Assembly (NCBI GenBank): GCA_009741485.1
Contig: CM019217.1
Coordinates: 33,613,485-33,677,484, forward strand
Direction of reading: 5' to 3'
Source: Malurus cyaneus samueli
Taxonomy: Eukaryota; Chordata; Aves; Passeriformes; Maluridae
Length of the DNA: 64,000 nt
The first letter of the stretch is position 1, and every line of letters begins with the position of its first letter. Below are positions 24,196 to 37,996 of this stretch, piece by piece. The position numbers were made by a program, and so were the translations under genes. The notes under the pieces were generated by a model. That model worked only from the letters and a program-made list of their open reading frames with translations, was not told the DNA's origin and ran no database searches.

Positions 24196-26310
24196 TAAAA
24201 TTCTGAAACACCTACTACTGTGCATTTTTGGAACTATTTACATACCCATAAAAGCAAAAAAGATTTCTCATTCAAGAGAGGCTATTTAAGTTTCAATAAA
24301 GCACTGAACAGTTTGCCTTGCAAAACTCAAGTTTAAAATAATTAAAAAGGTAACCTTAGAAGTAGCAAGAAGTGCATTTAAGTCTTTGTTGCAAAAGATT
24401 AAAAAAATTAAGGTTATATGACAGTCTAAGAACAGAAATGTAAATCTGGGCATCATTGTGTATAACTTGGTCCATTCCTGTGTATTTACCTGGAGTATGA
24501 ATATACTAGTTTTATTCTCTAAAGGTTTTTCACTTTCTGTGGCCAAATATTTAGTTTTGAGAGAAGATTCTTTTTTTCTTATCAGCCACACCATATTGTG
24601 CCAGTTGACATAAAAGAAGTGAGAAAATTGTGTCACAAACTAGGTATTTATCATGACACTTGGCATTTAAAACACTGACTTGACTGATTAGGAAGACAAA
24701 GGAGGTAAATCCAGATGGGCAAAAAATAGAAAGATTTGGACTAATCAGCATAGTTCAGAAAACTGAACCAATTTGGATTGGTTCCAAAAAGAGACAGATG
24801 TGAAAAATGTCTCTGCAATGTCTTAATTTTGTTTGTTTATGGCTTACTCAGATACAGATGCTGGAAACATTACAAGAGTACAGTTTAAAAAACAATAAAC
24901 TGTCATGGAATAAATTATCTGCTCTGTTATATTACAGAGAGACTGCCATTCACGGCTGAAGAATTAAATTACCTTTTCTACCTCATGCATTTCACCCTGT
25001 AAAGTTTCGAAATGGACATCTTAGTAGTATCTTGAGAAGAGTGCTATTAGATGAGCAGTACTACTATTCAGTTTCAATTTGGTGTTTTCACATTTAGATA
25101 AGAATAACACATTGTAACATCTAGAGTCCTACCATGCTATAGAAACCTCAGCTGAGTTAGTTACTTCAATGTCCAACTCTCATTTGGAAAGTTAAATGTA
25201 GAATTTTATCCTGCCCACAATACATTTAGACCTATTTTTTACATATACAGATAATAATGTCAGGGGCAGGAGATTTACCTTACACTTCTTACTGGTCACT
25301 CTGTTCCCACTGCCACACCATTCAACCAGGATACTACTGCACTTTTTTGATATAATATTTCTAAACTCAGAGAATCACATAAAAGCTGATTCTAGCAAAA
25401 AACTGCTAGTAAGTATGGTATTTTTAAACAGTAGAACCCAGAGTGCCAAAAATGTTGCTTAAAAATGTTTTCTAATGTGTCTAAAAGAGCTGTCCATGAC
25501 ACAAGAGAAAAATACCAAGATGGAGTTGTATAGCACCAGTAGTACTTGTACAGCAGAGACAAGTAATCTTTGTGGGTCTCAGAAGAATCACTGTTAGGAT
25601 TATTGGCATGAAGAGAATGTGAACAGGTAGCTCTTAAAGTATAAGCCATAAATGCAAATTGATTTTGTCTTGAATGCACTGCTGCCCATAGGAAGCTGAA
25701 ATGCAAAATAGTAGCTTTATCACATGCTAATGCAGACAGAATACCAGACATTCTAATGCACTAGACCTGCCTAGTACTTGACTTTACAGTTCAAACTAAA
25801 TAGACAGGATTTAAGTGGATTTTGTTGCAAGTACTTTGTGCATACAGAATGTCTTCAAAACCTTCCTCACATGAAGCTACTTTCAGGTAAAAAGTATTCC
25901 ATTTTACTAGTAAGCCCTGAAAAGTAAATCCAGATAAATATATTTAATAATTTATCATGCCAGGCATTTCAAACACCAACAAATTTAGCATGCACACCCT
26001 GAGAAGCTTTGTGTTACTTCTGAATTTTTTAATGAGGGTGAAGTCACATACGCACGAATGTGATATAAACTATTTGAAAGAGTTAAGTATATCACTGTGT
26101 ACTATAAATAACTACTACATATGCTTAACCACAACTAATGTAAAATCAAAGCACCAACACTTGATCAATAGATTGAATAACCAGATGTCTCCCAGTCAGA
26201 AGATGGAATACATATCTAACAACAGTATGCATATACTCATTGATTGTCTGATAATTGTTATTAGAAAGGCATGCTGATAGACTCACCACCAAATGATTCA
26301 CAACACTCTT

Positions 26311-26336
26311 TTCCCCTAGAATACTTCTAGGGGGAA
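26311..26336. repeat. Short near-perfect hairpin
   Basis: TTCCCCTAGAA at 26311-26321 pairs with TTCTAGGGGGAA at 26325-26336 across a 3-base loop, with one extra G. It is a compact stem in unique DNA and its function is unknown. Confidence 0.85.
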
Positions 26337-27014
26337 GACAGTGAATAAACAGAAGTTGTGAAAGAAAAGGATTAGGAACCTGCAACAGCAACATTTTCAT
26401 AAACATTATTTGGCATCTATGAATCTCTTCTGCCTCACATCCAGCAAATGTGTATTCTGTTCCTTCGTCTTCAAATTATTTCCTCCAACTTATTTGTAGG
26501 ACGAATGCAGGTTTTTTCTGTGATCATAACGCTTGATACACCTGCTGAGCAGAGGAGTGATGACTGGCTACACGCAGCAGAGCATGGTACAGCCAAGGCT
26601 ATCACAGTCTCACATTCGATTCTGTGTCTGGTTAGACAGCTTCCTGACACCTCAAGGCTCAGGGAACTATACTCTTCTTCAGTATATGCAGATTGCTAAA
26701 TGAAAATAAGATTGATAGGTTTTCCAAATCTTGCCTAGACTGTTTACTTCAGCTTTCACATTTAAAATTACAGCAGAATGTAAGTCTGCAGGTAGGAGGG
26801 ATGCCTAGTAGGGTATGACAGAATCTCAGATGACTGCAGTCATTACCTGAGTACAGTGGAGACTTCAGAGGTTCTCCCTGATCTCCCTAATCATGGCGAG
26901 TCACTAATCACACCCGCCATAGCAGGAGATATGCATCCCTGCAATCCCAGGTACCTTCTTTTGCTGGTCAGTTTGATTCAGCGCAACTTTGTTTCCAAGA
27001 TAAACAAATTCAAC

Positions 27015-27032
27015 AATTCTATTAATAGAATT
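27015..27032. repeat. 18-bp perfect palindrome
   Basis: AATTCTATTAATAGAATT is its own reverse complement. It is AT-rich and may well be chance. Confidence 0.9.
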
Positions 27033-29461
27033 AAATAAACAAGTGAAACTTAGGAAATACACAAAAAATCCAATTGTTGAAATGTTATGGGTTTGGTATT
27101 CTATGCCATGATTATTCATGGTTGTCACATTATCAAAATTTTTAGGTGTCCCAAATAAGGCGGGTATAGCAAGTTGAGAGATATTTCAATGCAGTAAGAT
27201 ATCAAGTATAAAATAGTGCGCTGAAAGTGAGACTAAACCCACCGCAAATATATGTTTCTGCTGCAGAACAAAAGGAGCATGCTCACACAAAATGTGGCTT
27301 AAAAAACTTAAGTAAAATGCAAATAGTCAAGTTTTTTACCAAAAATTAATTGATGTCCATGACCCCAAAACTACAGTGGTTTGGAACCTAGAAAGAATCA
27401 CCAGCAGTTTAAATTGTCGTGCAGGCATTGTGCATGTAGGGCATAGAATATTCTTAACAGAGATGATTGTATGAAAAAAAAAAGCAACTTAAAAAACTGT
27501 ATTTGGTTTTCCCTCTGTGTAAGTACAAACCACCAGTGTCACCATCACATGAAGCACTTTTGTACTGATATGGACAAGCAGGGTTATCAGCTGTCAAAAG
27601 AACAAACCAAACTTCTTAGGAAAAAATTCAAACGTGGAAGTCAATATGACTTTTCGCTACCAATCACCATACAACCACATCCATTTGGGTGTCAATACAT
27701 GTATCACAACTCTGTACTGCAAGTGCATTTACAGAAATTTAAATTTGATCACATACAATAAGAACAGAAAACCAAATAGTAAAAAAAATTAAATTGTTAC
27801 AGATAAAGAATAAATCAGGGGACAACCAGTTTGAGCAAAGTGTTTTTGAGTGGAGAACCAGATTTTACTATTTCCAGTTGTACACGCCAAATAAAAAGTT
27901 AATAGCTTTCATAGCTTCCGCATAGCCAAAAATGAATGGAAACAAAATGCATTTTGCCTAATTTTTGTTGTCTCACAATTTAGTAAAAAGAAAAAGCAAA
28001 ATACTTCATTAAGCCACCGACTTTCATTTAAACTCTTCAAAAAAGTCAGTTACCAATATCTCCATGAGCCTGCTTCACAGTTATTTAGGTCCACAGCTTT
28101 GTAATGTGGCAAAAATGAAGGTTTTTTGCTGCTGGCTCTTTTAAGTCAGTAAGGACAGACAGATCAAGGCCCCCTCATGGCACGTTTCTCATCAGACTAA
28201 CAGACTGGGTTAAGGAGCAGGTTTGATGCTTCGATGTTCTGATGGAGCACAGATTAAATCAATTAGGAAAGTGTAAGGATGGACACGGCAGGAAGTATGT
28301 TTTTCTGCTTTGCTTTCCTCTATCTGTTAACACAGGCAGGCAAGCACCCTGAATTGAGTACAAAATCAGCGCTGTGCTGCAAACCAAGGGCAAGAAAACT
28401 GAAATTCATTTCAAATTAACAAAATAAACCCCCACCAAAACCCCCTAAGTTTTCTCCTCTGTTTAAATTCCCAGGAAACTTCCTTCTCTCAGTTCTGCTC
28501 AAATAAAAAAGAGGAGAGTAAGCAAAACACCATTAAATAGCAATTTAGCAATACTAAAGCTAGAGTACTGAAGCCGCAATAAAAATCTATCAGTAAAGAA
28601 GTTAAAATTGAAAATTGCTTAGCAATTTCTGAAGAGCAGTAATATATTACCATAATTTCTTTGGTTATCATTAGCAGTTTTTTGTTTGCATAAAAGGACA
28701 ACTTTTCAGCAGATTTTATGGAACCCTTTTCTATGTACATGGAGGAACTCCTAATATCAGCATCATATACAAAAAAGAAAACCAAGGAGATATGTGTGTA
28801 TACATATATATATACAATATGTTCATACCATTATTTTTGAATGGGTAAAAAGCAATTTAAAATAATCTTTATTACCACAAAATGTCCATCTGTTCTTTTG
28901 CTCTATCAAAACTATACTAAAAACACTATAAAGATGATTTAATAGCGCATATCCAAGGCAGTTTGAAAATGTGAGAAGAGTACAATGATGTAAATAAGAA
29001 ATAAGAGAGGACAACCAGTCTTTATTTCCAGCTATTTGATAAAATCTACAGCAGGCAGCTGGTTCTTGTAGCATGCTCGCATCAGCAAATTCAGATAATG
29101 CAAGAACAAAGACAGAAGCACAGCCCAGTGAAAAATTGCATAAAAGAGCAATGCAATTATTGGTAACAACAAAAGTCAAATAGCACATCCAAAAATACAG
29201 GTGAGTTTCAACTATTTTTATTATATAGCTTCATATGAAACATGAGCTGTTTGCACAGCTCATTTGGAAAGTCACAATTCTGGCCATACAGCCCGGCAGT
29301 CAAAAAAGGGACACAATCATATTCAATGGGATATGGTGAATCTGGTTATGATTCACCTTAGACAATTAAATTTTAGGCAAGTAGACTGAGAATTTATAGC
29401 TAGTTTGATTTAATATTGTTCCTGCTGCATTAGGCTAAAGTCACATAAAGTCACATCCTCG

Positions 29462-29862
29462 TATGGCTTAGGTTTGAAAGGACCCTAAAGATCATCTAGT
29501 TCCAAACCTTCTACCATGGGCAGGGACACCTCTCATTAGATCAGATTGCTCAGAGCACTACCCAGCCTGGCATTTAATGCTTCCAGAGATGAGACATCCT
29601 CAGCTTCTCTGGGCAACCTGTTTCAGTGTCTCATCACCCTCATGGTATAGAACTTTTTCCTGATGTTTAATCTAAACCTACTCTTTTTCATCTTAAAGCC
29701 ATTCCTCCTAGTTTTAACACTACACAACTTTGTAAAAAGTCCATCACTAGTTTTCTTGCAGGCTCCCCTCAGGTACTGGAAGGCTGCTGTAAGATCTTCC
29801 CAAAGCCTTTACTTCTTCAAGCTGAAACCCCCAGACTTGCCTCAAAGGAAAGTAGCTCCATA
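29462..29862 (-). mobile_element. CR1 LINE 3' fragment
   Basis: Written in reverse, the segment carries the standard avian CR1 3' landmarks in order: AAAGATCATCTAGTTCC, CCATGGGCAGGGACACCTCT, CTTCTCTGGGCAACCTGTTT, and near the far end GGTACTGGAAGGCTGCTGTA. It is a typical 5'-truncated CR1 copy of about 400 bp with moderate divergence. It encodes nothing. Confidence 0.95.
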
Positions 29863-30579
29863 AAAAGTGCTTGAATTATTCTATGCAACGTGATACAGTA
29901 ACAAAGTTGTATAAATTTTACTTTTTTCTTGTCTGCTGTCGTATTGTCTTGTTGGTTTTGTGTGTTTTTTTTTTTAATGAATACTTCATTTACTAATGAT
30001 ATATAAATAAAAAACCTTCAAACATGGAATATATCAGAACAAAACCTTTCCCTGCTTCCTTTGTGATGTCCCACTCATTATATAAGCTTCATTTCCTCCC
30101 CAGCACATTCATCCTAAATTATCTTCTATTAACTACAATGAGCTAGCATGTTCTCTTTCATATAACTCAGTGGAAAAAAAATTCTAATATATCCAATATT
30201 TGCACAGGAATGTGTCAGCTACGTGCTTTATCTTCATCTTTCACACTTCATTTGCAACAGCATTTAATATTTAAGCTGCTTAGGCAAATGGCTCATTTTT
30301 TTCATAAAATTCAATAAATTGTATGTTCTTTATTTATATATACAAAATATTAAGATCTTGAATTTAGTGTCCCATGTATCCTAATGCTATAGAAAAAGGC
30401 AGAAAACAAGTGTGTGTGCTAAACTGAAACACTCTTTGAAGATTCAAAAGAACCATCAATCCCAGAATCTCAGCAAGTAGGAGTATCAGCTGAACTTTTA
30501 GAATTATTTTTGCATTCTTATATTGCATTTCCTACTGCAGGGCTCCCAAAATAAGGACGGGGACCTGCTGGATCAAGTC

Positions 30580-31025
30580 CCCAGGAGATCCATGAAAATG
30601 AAGGAATCCTCTCCCATTGGAGTCAGGCTAAGGTAGTTTTTCACTATGGAGAAGGCTCTGGGGTGGCTTTTAGCAGCCTTCCACTACCTAAAAGGGGCTG
30701 ACATAATAGCTGGAGAGGGACTTTTTACAAGGACACGTAGTGATGAACAAGGGACACTGGCTTTAAACTAACAGAGGGTAGGTTTATATTAAATGTTAGG
30801 AACAAATTCTTTACTTTTCAGAGTGCTGAGTCATGTACAAGCTGTTCCAAAGAGGTTGCCTAGAAAAGCTGTGGATTTCCCACCCCTGGAGGTATTGAAG
30901 GTGAGGTTGGATGAAGTTTTCACCAGCGTGATTTAAAGGGAATTGTCCCTGCCCATGCTGGGGGTGGCAGGGTTGGAACTAGATCATCTTTAAACGCCAC
31001 TTCCAAATCGAACCATTACATGATT
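30580..31025 (+). mobile_element. CR1 LINE 3' fragment
   Basis: In sense orientation the segment shows GCAGCCTTCCACTACCTAAA, GGAGAGGGACTTTTTACAAG, GGTTGCCTAGAAAAGCTGTG and GGAACTAGATCATCTTTAAA, which are successive landmarks of the CR1 3' region. It ends near ACCATTACATGATT, a decayed form of the 8-bp CR1 tail repeat. It is 5'-truncated and non-coding. It lies 0.7 kb from the 29462-29862 copy in the opposite orientation, so the two CR1 3' ends face away from each other. Confidence 0.93.
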
Positions 31026-34000
31026 TTTAAAAAATAAAAATAAGGACACCCTTATTTTGACACAGAGTGGCTACTGTTCCTGTATGCTACAAGTTCAAAA
31101 CTACCTTGGCATCACATCTCTTTTGCAGAATATGCAATTTTCCTGTAAGACACATAATTTCCCTAGTTGGGGCAAGGGCAAGAATTGCAAGTGAAAGAAC
31201 AAGACTTACAAGAAAGGCAACTGTGATAGTCCAACACAATAAGCAAACCTTCAAATTCTAATTTCAATAATTTATTTAGTGACAGCTTATTTAAAATAGG
31301 CATGCAAATGCTAGGCTTCCTCATCATGTTCTCTTCACTGTCTTTTTTTTCCCCTTCCTCTCTATTTTCTACTCAATCTATAATTATTTTCAGTAATATC
31401 AAACGGTTTCAGCTGAGATGGAATGGCCCCCATTTTAGCCTGACGTTCAGTTGTTAGAATATACTCAGGGACATAGGATATGTGAGTGAGAAGGGACTTG
31501 ATCCCAAGCATATGCTGTAACCATTAACTTAGCACTCTTCATCTCTGATGCATTTTCAGATCACACTTCTCAAGATGAAACCTGGAAGTCTGCACTTTCA
31601 GGCAAAGCAATACTCTGCACGTAGATGAACTGCACAAAGATGTGAAACCTACTAAGCCAGTTACTGGCAGCTCTACTTCCAGGGTATCTCTAATGCAACT
31701 TAAGGTATTTGGGTATATCACATTTGAGAAGCCACCATGATTAGGCAAAACGTCATAAGATTTAGTGAGGATCAGAGTAAAATGCACATACCTAAACTGT
31801 GACTCCCTTTTGGATAAGTTCTAAGACTTCCACTCCTTTTATACAGACAACTGCAAGCGATTCAGACTGGGAACCTGAAAATACAGCACCACTCTCCATC
31901 ACAGCCTACATGAAACTACTGCCATAAGAAACCTCCTCTCCAATCCAATCCAAAGCTGAGTTGTGGGAGGTTCTCTGGGGGCAAGCACCTAGGAAACTTT
32001 AGAGGTGGGGGAAGGGGGTAAAAATGAAAGCCCACAAAAACACAAACCACAAAACCAAATACCAGGATGAGAACCTTTTAGATCCTCCTGTTGTTGTCAG
32101 ATAGTTTTTATTCCTACAATTTCTTTTGCAAAGAGTAGAGAAAGCTTTTCTTTATTTACAGCATGGATACACTTTAAGACAAGTCTCTTTGGAAGCTTAT
32201 GATGTAGACACTTCATGCAAACCTTTGGCGAGGACTGCTGAATATTTTGTGGCAGAAGAAGTCAAAATGTACAGCTAACATATCCATGGATTCAGGTTGC
32301 ACACATGTTGAAATAAAGGTAATCATCTTTTGTTCAGCTCCCAGAATTTCTACTGCTGAAACATTTCAGCACAATAAGAATTGTGCTTCCTTCCATTCCA
32401 TTCACGCTTATTGGCTTCAGCTTTTATTCCATCCCACTACTGAAGAGAAATGGGGGAGAAGAGAGAGACCTTGGGAGACCCCAAATAAACTTAAAAATAA
32501 AATAGAGCAGCAGGATATGTTACAGTAACATTGTCTACCATGCAAGTAAGAAACATGGAGAGAGATGCTTTAGCAGCATTCTATTAACGCTGAAAGATCT
32601 TTAAATGCAGAAAATTGTAAATACCCCCTGTGATGTTTCAATCCATTTGGCTATGTGCTATGTCCCTAAGAATGAAGTGAAAATTGTATCTAGCACTTTC
32701 AAACCATCAATCTAATAAATATAATTGGAAAAGATAGTGGATGAAGCCCCACCTCGGAGCCCAGCAAAAGGATCTCTCCACATTACATACACAAATTTAC
32801 ATGTATATTTTACCTTTCACTTCTAGTCGTCTACTCAAAAGACATGACAGCCAGGCCAAGAAAGAGGAGGTGCACACTGCACCTTGAGTTACAAGTAAAA
32901 TATTTAACCAAAATGATTTCAAAGTGAAAATACATTTCTGCTCTTTCTGGGAAATTATATGTCATTTTACTTAGTTATGCAGTAAATCACTTGTTAAAAA
33001 TCAAAATGATAAGATTTATAGGTTTACTTCATTTGGGGGATCTGGGAATTCTGGGAATTCTTGGTTCCAGGGGAAGTTATTTTTCCTTAACCTCTTAAAA
33101 AGATCTTCATCCCTGATACACTTTGCTGTCTGGTAGTTGGCACCAGCTTCCTGTATTCTCACTGCAGTTCATCTGTTTAAAAAAATATCCTGTGAGCATT
33201 TAAGATATACGTTGCCACAAGTACTAGCTGTCTTGATATTCACAGTCTAAAGGAGAAATGGGCATCACTGAAGGCAAAAAGAATTAATTCCCATGTCTTT
33301 TGACAATTAAAAGTCTATTTTGGAAAATATGCAATACATTGAAAATAACAGTGTTACAAATGGGAAATAAAAGCAGAGAAAGCTGTCAGATTTAAGATTG
33401 TGCCATATGTCCTCCACTATCTTGTGCACCCACTTGAAAATAAACTCCTTAAGCATAGCCTCTAGAAATCTGAGTACCCTGTGCCAGTGTCATGGCCATT
33501 TTATTTACTGTCCCTGGCTTTTTGTGCAGCTCTGTCTCACACATTCTTTAACATGTTCTAAAGAAATATGAAGTATTAATTCATGAGCTTGAAGAGATTT
33601 AAAGCACTGCAGAGGCAAATAATTTAAGATCTGATTATACATCAGTGGGTTCAGTGCAGTTTTATCAATTTCTGTAAGAGCAGCACAAAAAGAGTTAGAA
33701 TACCAGGACTACTTGGGTCAAACTGAACACCAATATGTCTAGCTATTTTGCACAGAAGAAAAACAAACAGCAGGAAAGTATTACAGAAATAGACTACAAG
33801 AACCGGAAACTTCATATAGGAAAAGAAAGATACAATTTTAAAATAAAAATTGTTCTAAAAAGATGAAAAAAATGCACATTATTTCCCATTTATCAAGGAA
33901 CAAGGTTTTTGTTTTTCAAAAGCCATGAATATCTCCAAACATGAAATGAAAATGAATCAAAAGGAAAATTTTCTCTGTTCTTCTGACCAAGAGCAAAATA

Positions 34001-35879
34001 TAGACTAGCTATTATATGCATGCCAGCCTTTAAAAATATTTATTTATCATTGGTTTTACTTACTTTTCGTATTAAAAACATACCTTAATTTGCCTACATA
34101 ATACTTAAGCAATAAAGGTGAAAAGTTAAAACAGTCAACTACTTTAGCAACTGTAATAACATTTTTAAAAAAAATTCAAAACCTACTGTCCTTCTCCCTT
34201 TTATTTTTTTTAAGTAGTAGTATTATAACAATCAATTAATTTTTTTAGTTCTTCTATTTTACTCTTCATATGCAGGGAAAGAATAAAGTCAGACAAGGAC
34301 GGTTTGAGACAAACAGGAGAAGCGAGAAAGATAAACCACAAAGAATATTGGGAGAACCAAGACTTGTTATCTCCACACTCTTTTTTTCCCTTTTGCTTAC
34401 ATCAATATAAAGGATAACAAGGCATTGAACCAGGTCAAGATTCAGTGTCCATCTAGCCTCAGTTTTAAACTGGAATAATTTTTACAACTAAAAATTTTCA
34501 GCTATTTTGAGTTGGAGCCTGCCTACTACTTATTTGTCAGTGTGCCATTTTTTTATTAGAGCATTTACTCAGAAATACTTTCAAAACCTTTCTGAGATCC
34601 CCAAGTAGATTGAAATTTTGTTTGTATATAAGAGGGCTTCCAAATTGCATTTTTTCTGGTACTTCTGAAACATCCACAGGCCTAAAACATGAAGTATGAA
34701 GTACTTACCATGCAATGTGAGTTCACTCTTCAGAAGTACTTGCTATTGATCCCAGCCAAAGATGGGAAGCATATGAGTTGTGAAGATGACAAAAGCTATG
34801 TGCTATTTCAGATTCAGATGGGCAGCATTATAACACCGGCATTCTTACAGGTTTTTTTGAATACCTGAAACCTCTGTGAAAGATACAGTGAAGCCTGGCT
34901 CCCTGAGTTAGCTTAGCATGAATGGCAAACCAGAGCTGACTGTTGCTACAGTTCCCAGTTCTATGGCTGCTTTCAGGAGGAAACATCTTGTAGGAATTCC
35001 TGCTTGAATGTAGTTTTTTAAAAAAATAAAAGTTTTGTAGCTACAGAATATTACATGCCCTCAGCTCTGTACAACTCTTTCATTTTACAAGAATATATAC
35101 TTTTGCCAAAGTCCATACTTCTTCCAGTCATCAGCTACTCAACTGAAACAAATTAACACATAGTCCAAAGAGCAGTGTCAGTAACAAAGTTGTTTCCTCC
35201 AGATGCAGGACTTTCGGTGATGTTATGGCATGGTCACAGGGAAAGGTTCTAATTTCCCTGAAATGACAAAATTGCTTCCTTTTCCCTTCACTTCCCTTCT
35301 CTTCCAGTTTTAGTGGTAACATAGTAGTGGTCAATGTCAGCAGTAGAAATCAGTTCATTGGAACAACAATTACTATGAACTTGTTGATGTTAACATTCAA
35401 GTTTTTTTCTGCGTACTGACTACTTTAAAAAAAGAAGTTATAAATTTAATTATTGCAGATATTTTTTGAATTTTAGCATACATAAGGATTCCAACACTTG
35501 GAATTCTACTTCTTTATAGATTCATGGAATAAAGCACTTTATCAATTGCATTTCTATAGGGAGCTGTGGAATGGGGGAGGAGAGAATGGCAAATCATAGC
35601 AAGATCTAAAGAAGTTATGAAATATTTATCTTTTTTTCTGTTATACATTAGAACAACTAGGTCTGAGTGATGTGTAATGCATTCCATCTCACCAAACTAA
35701 AAAAATATCCAAAGACTTGAGAACAAAGCAATAACATAGAGTCAATTCCATTGCTTCGTCTTATTTGTAAGTTTGCATCTCTGTCCCTCCCACCACCACT
35801 CTAAGACAATAGATATATTAAAAAAAGATGGAAGGATCCACTGCCTGCTCCAGCATCCAAGTGATTTTTCCTTCCTGCT

Positions 35880-35965
35880 CTCCAGCGAGACCCCGTGAGA
35901 GCAGCAGGCGGGGAGCCTGCTCTGCGCATGATTCCTGGACCACTGCCGTTGCCTTGCCAACGCAA
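35880..35965. promoter_or_regulatory. Small CpG-bearing GC-rich patch, possible regulatory element
   Basis: In AT-rich surroundings this patch holds several CpG sites, a short AGCAGGC/GCCTGCT hairpin, and CTGCGCATG, which resembles half of an NRF1 site. It is far too small for a normal CpG-island promoter and no transcript start can be shown. It could equally be a scrap of an old GC-rich repeat. Confidence 0.15.
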
Positions 35966-37018
35966 AGGGAGAACTCAGGGCTTACATCAGGCATTTCAAT
36001 GCAGTGACCCACTTACTGTCTGTCAACAAATTCACTGGGACAATAGTGCGTGTAACATATTACAGAGATTAAATCCCAGAGACTGAACTAAAAATGTCTG
36101 AAAAAAATCTTTGTCCATTTGAAAATCCAGAACACTATAAACAGAGTTAACAATAATATGTTTTAATCCTCCAACGTATTGTTGTTTTAAAGGAGAAATT
36201 TCGACCATGTTAATCTGTATTCATTATTTGTGTATTTATTTTTTTTAACTAGGTTCACGAATCTAAGTCAATATTTCCATAAGAGTAATGGGAATGAAAT
36301 AGCTTTTGTATACTGCATTCTTGGCTAGAGCTGAGCAGAATTAAGACCTAAAACCTTCTTTCAAGCCATAAGCATGTAACGGTTAATTTAGAATATATTT
36401 GTACAGATGGTTATTGTAAGACCAAATCATTACAAAAATCCCCACAGTGATTTCTGCAAGACAGTTAGCTCATGGATTTCTATTTAAAAATTAACTATGT
36501 GCAGGCTAGTTACAGGTTTCTCATTCAATTCTGCCCCTTTACGAATACATTATTATACAGGCATGCTCAAAACCTTCCCTCTCCTTTCATTTCCCAGTTT
36601 CCTTCTGTTCTTTTCATTTTCTGCAAATAGATTATTCAACATAAATAATTTGCTTAAAGAGACTGGGAACTACCAAGAGAACTAAATATACGTAATGGTA
36701 TATCACAAAATGCAAAAAAATATATGTTTAATATATGTTTACCTACATCCTTCAGTTTCTTAGCAATATTACCCTGTCACTTTAAATGAAAATCAGCAAT
36801 TTTTCTTAAATGCATGTGTCACCAGTTACTAAATGGAATTATCTGAGGAACTGTGAAGTGAGCAAAAAATAGCTGCAGCCTTCTGCAGTATCTATAGAGC
36901 AGGCTATTTTTCAATCCAATAAGAGTTTATTTATTTATTTGTTTACTCCTAATATTTTGTATATTTCTATTAGTTGCCTGGATATATGAACATATTGGAT
37001 TGTTTCTCCATCACTTAC

Positions 37019-37073
37019 CTCTGGCAGAAATAGCTTCCTGATTAATACCTAAGAGTGGGAATTGCTGCACATC
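37019..37073 (-). other. Candidate internal exon with consensus donor
   Basis: On the minus strand an acceptor (CCACATAGTTTCAG) precedes 55 nt ending at GAG|GTAAGT, a fully consensus donor. The frame starting at the first base reads DVQQFPLLGINQEAISAR and leaves one base. In genomic sequence a TAG stop sits just before the acceptor and a TGA just after the donor, so the open frame is confined to the exon, as a real coding exon would be. A closer acceptor (AATTCCCACTCTTAG) would give a 30-nt microexon in the same frame. The peptide is not recognised. This is the best minus-strand candidate. Confidence 0.25.
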
Positions 37074-37955
37074 CTGAAACTATGTGGCTTGCAGACACCC
37101 ATGGTTTCGGTACAAAACATTCTTTAAATTATTTTCAAAAAGTGTGGGGGAATGAAAATGTTCCTTATGCCTGCAGGAGATTACTGATCCCAGATAAATT
37201 TAAAGGTGAAACTGTATTCTAGAAAATTTGGCATCAGTGAGTGGTAAAAATTGCAATTCTAGATTATATATAATATCCCTGCAGTGTTATCTAATAGTTC
37301 AGCTAGTTTAAAGATATGGTGAACCACACATCCTTCCACTTTTCCTTCCAGCCACCTTTCCCATGCACATTTCTTATATTCCACACTATTGACCACTCAG
37401 TCCTATCTCTGGGCTTTTCCAGCTTTGTTTCTTTTGACAAAATTAAATCCTACATCTGTCACATCTTTAAAAGACTTCCTAGGTCCATGTTACTATGCCA
37501 TGCAAAAGTAACATAGGGTCTTCTCCTTTCTATCTCCCAGGAGGGTTGTCTTTGTTTATAATCTTGTCTTATTCCATACACAGTTGAACTCATGCCTACA
37601 CTTGCTGTTTAAAGTATCAGAATATCATAAAACCATAAGTTAAATTCTTTAAACAGTATATATTTTATCAAATCCATAAAATCTTTTCCCTCTTCCTTAC
37701 AATCAACTTCTCTCAGATGTAGAAATTTGCATTATTATGCCAATATTTTTCAATGTAAAACAATGTTTTTATTTATTAATTTTCCAAAATCAATTATTAA
37801 GGATGCATTTGGCTATGCATGCTGTCCCTCCAGGCTGCAATCTCTAAAGTTACAGCCAAAATACCTCCCAAAGAGCAAAGTTAAAGGAAAATAGACAAAT
37901 TTGCCCTTGGGGGTGGGAAATCTAGCCAGCTTCTCTTTGAACAATTTGGAGATTT

Positions 37956-37996
37956 CTTTTAGGCTTCTTTTAGGATTCTTTTAGGATTTTAGGATT
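37956..37996. repeat. Degenerate TTCTTTTAGGA tandem repeat
   Basis: About three and a half units of an 11-mer (TTCTTTTAGGA with a C variant) lie in tandem, the last one shortened. It looks like a minor slippage expansion. Confidence 0.85.

Larger units (their letters stand above)
24196..29461. other. Unique AT-rich DNA, no confident gene
   Basis: No gene or intact repeat is recognised. It includes a small hairpin (26311-26336) and an 18-bp palindrome (27015-27032). Minus-strand open frames of about 120 codons (25392-25751, 28823-29188) show hydrophobic, cysteine-rich chance-like composition and no known motif. Confidence 0.6.
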
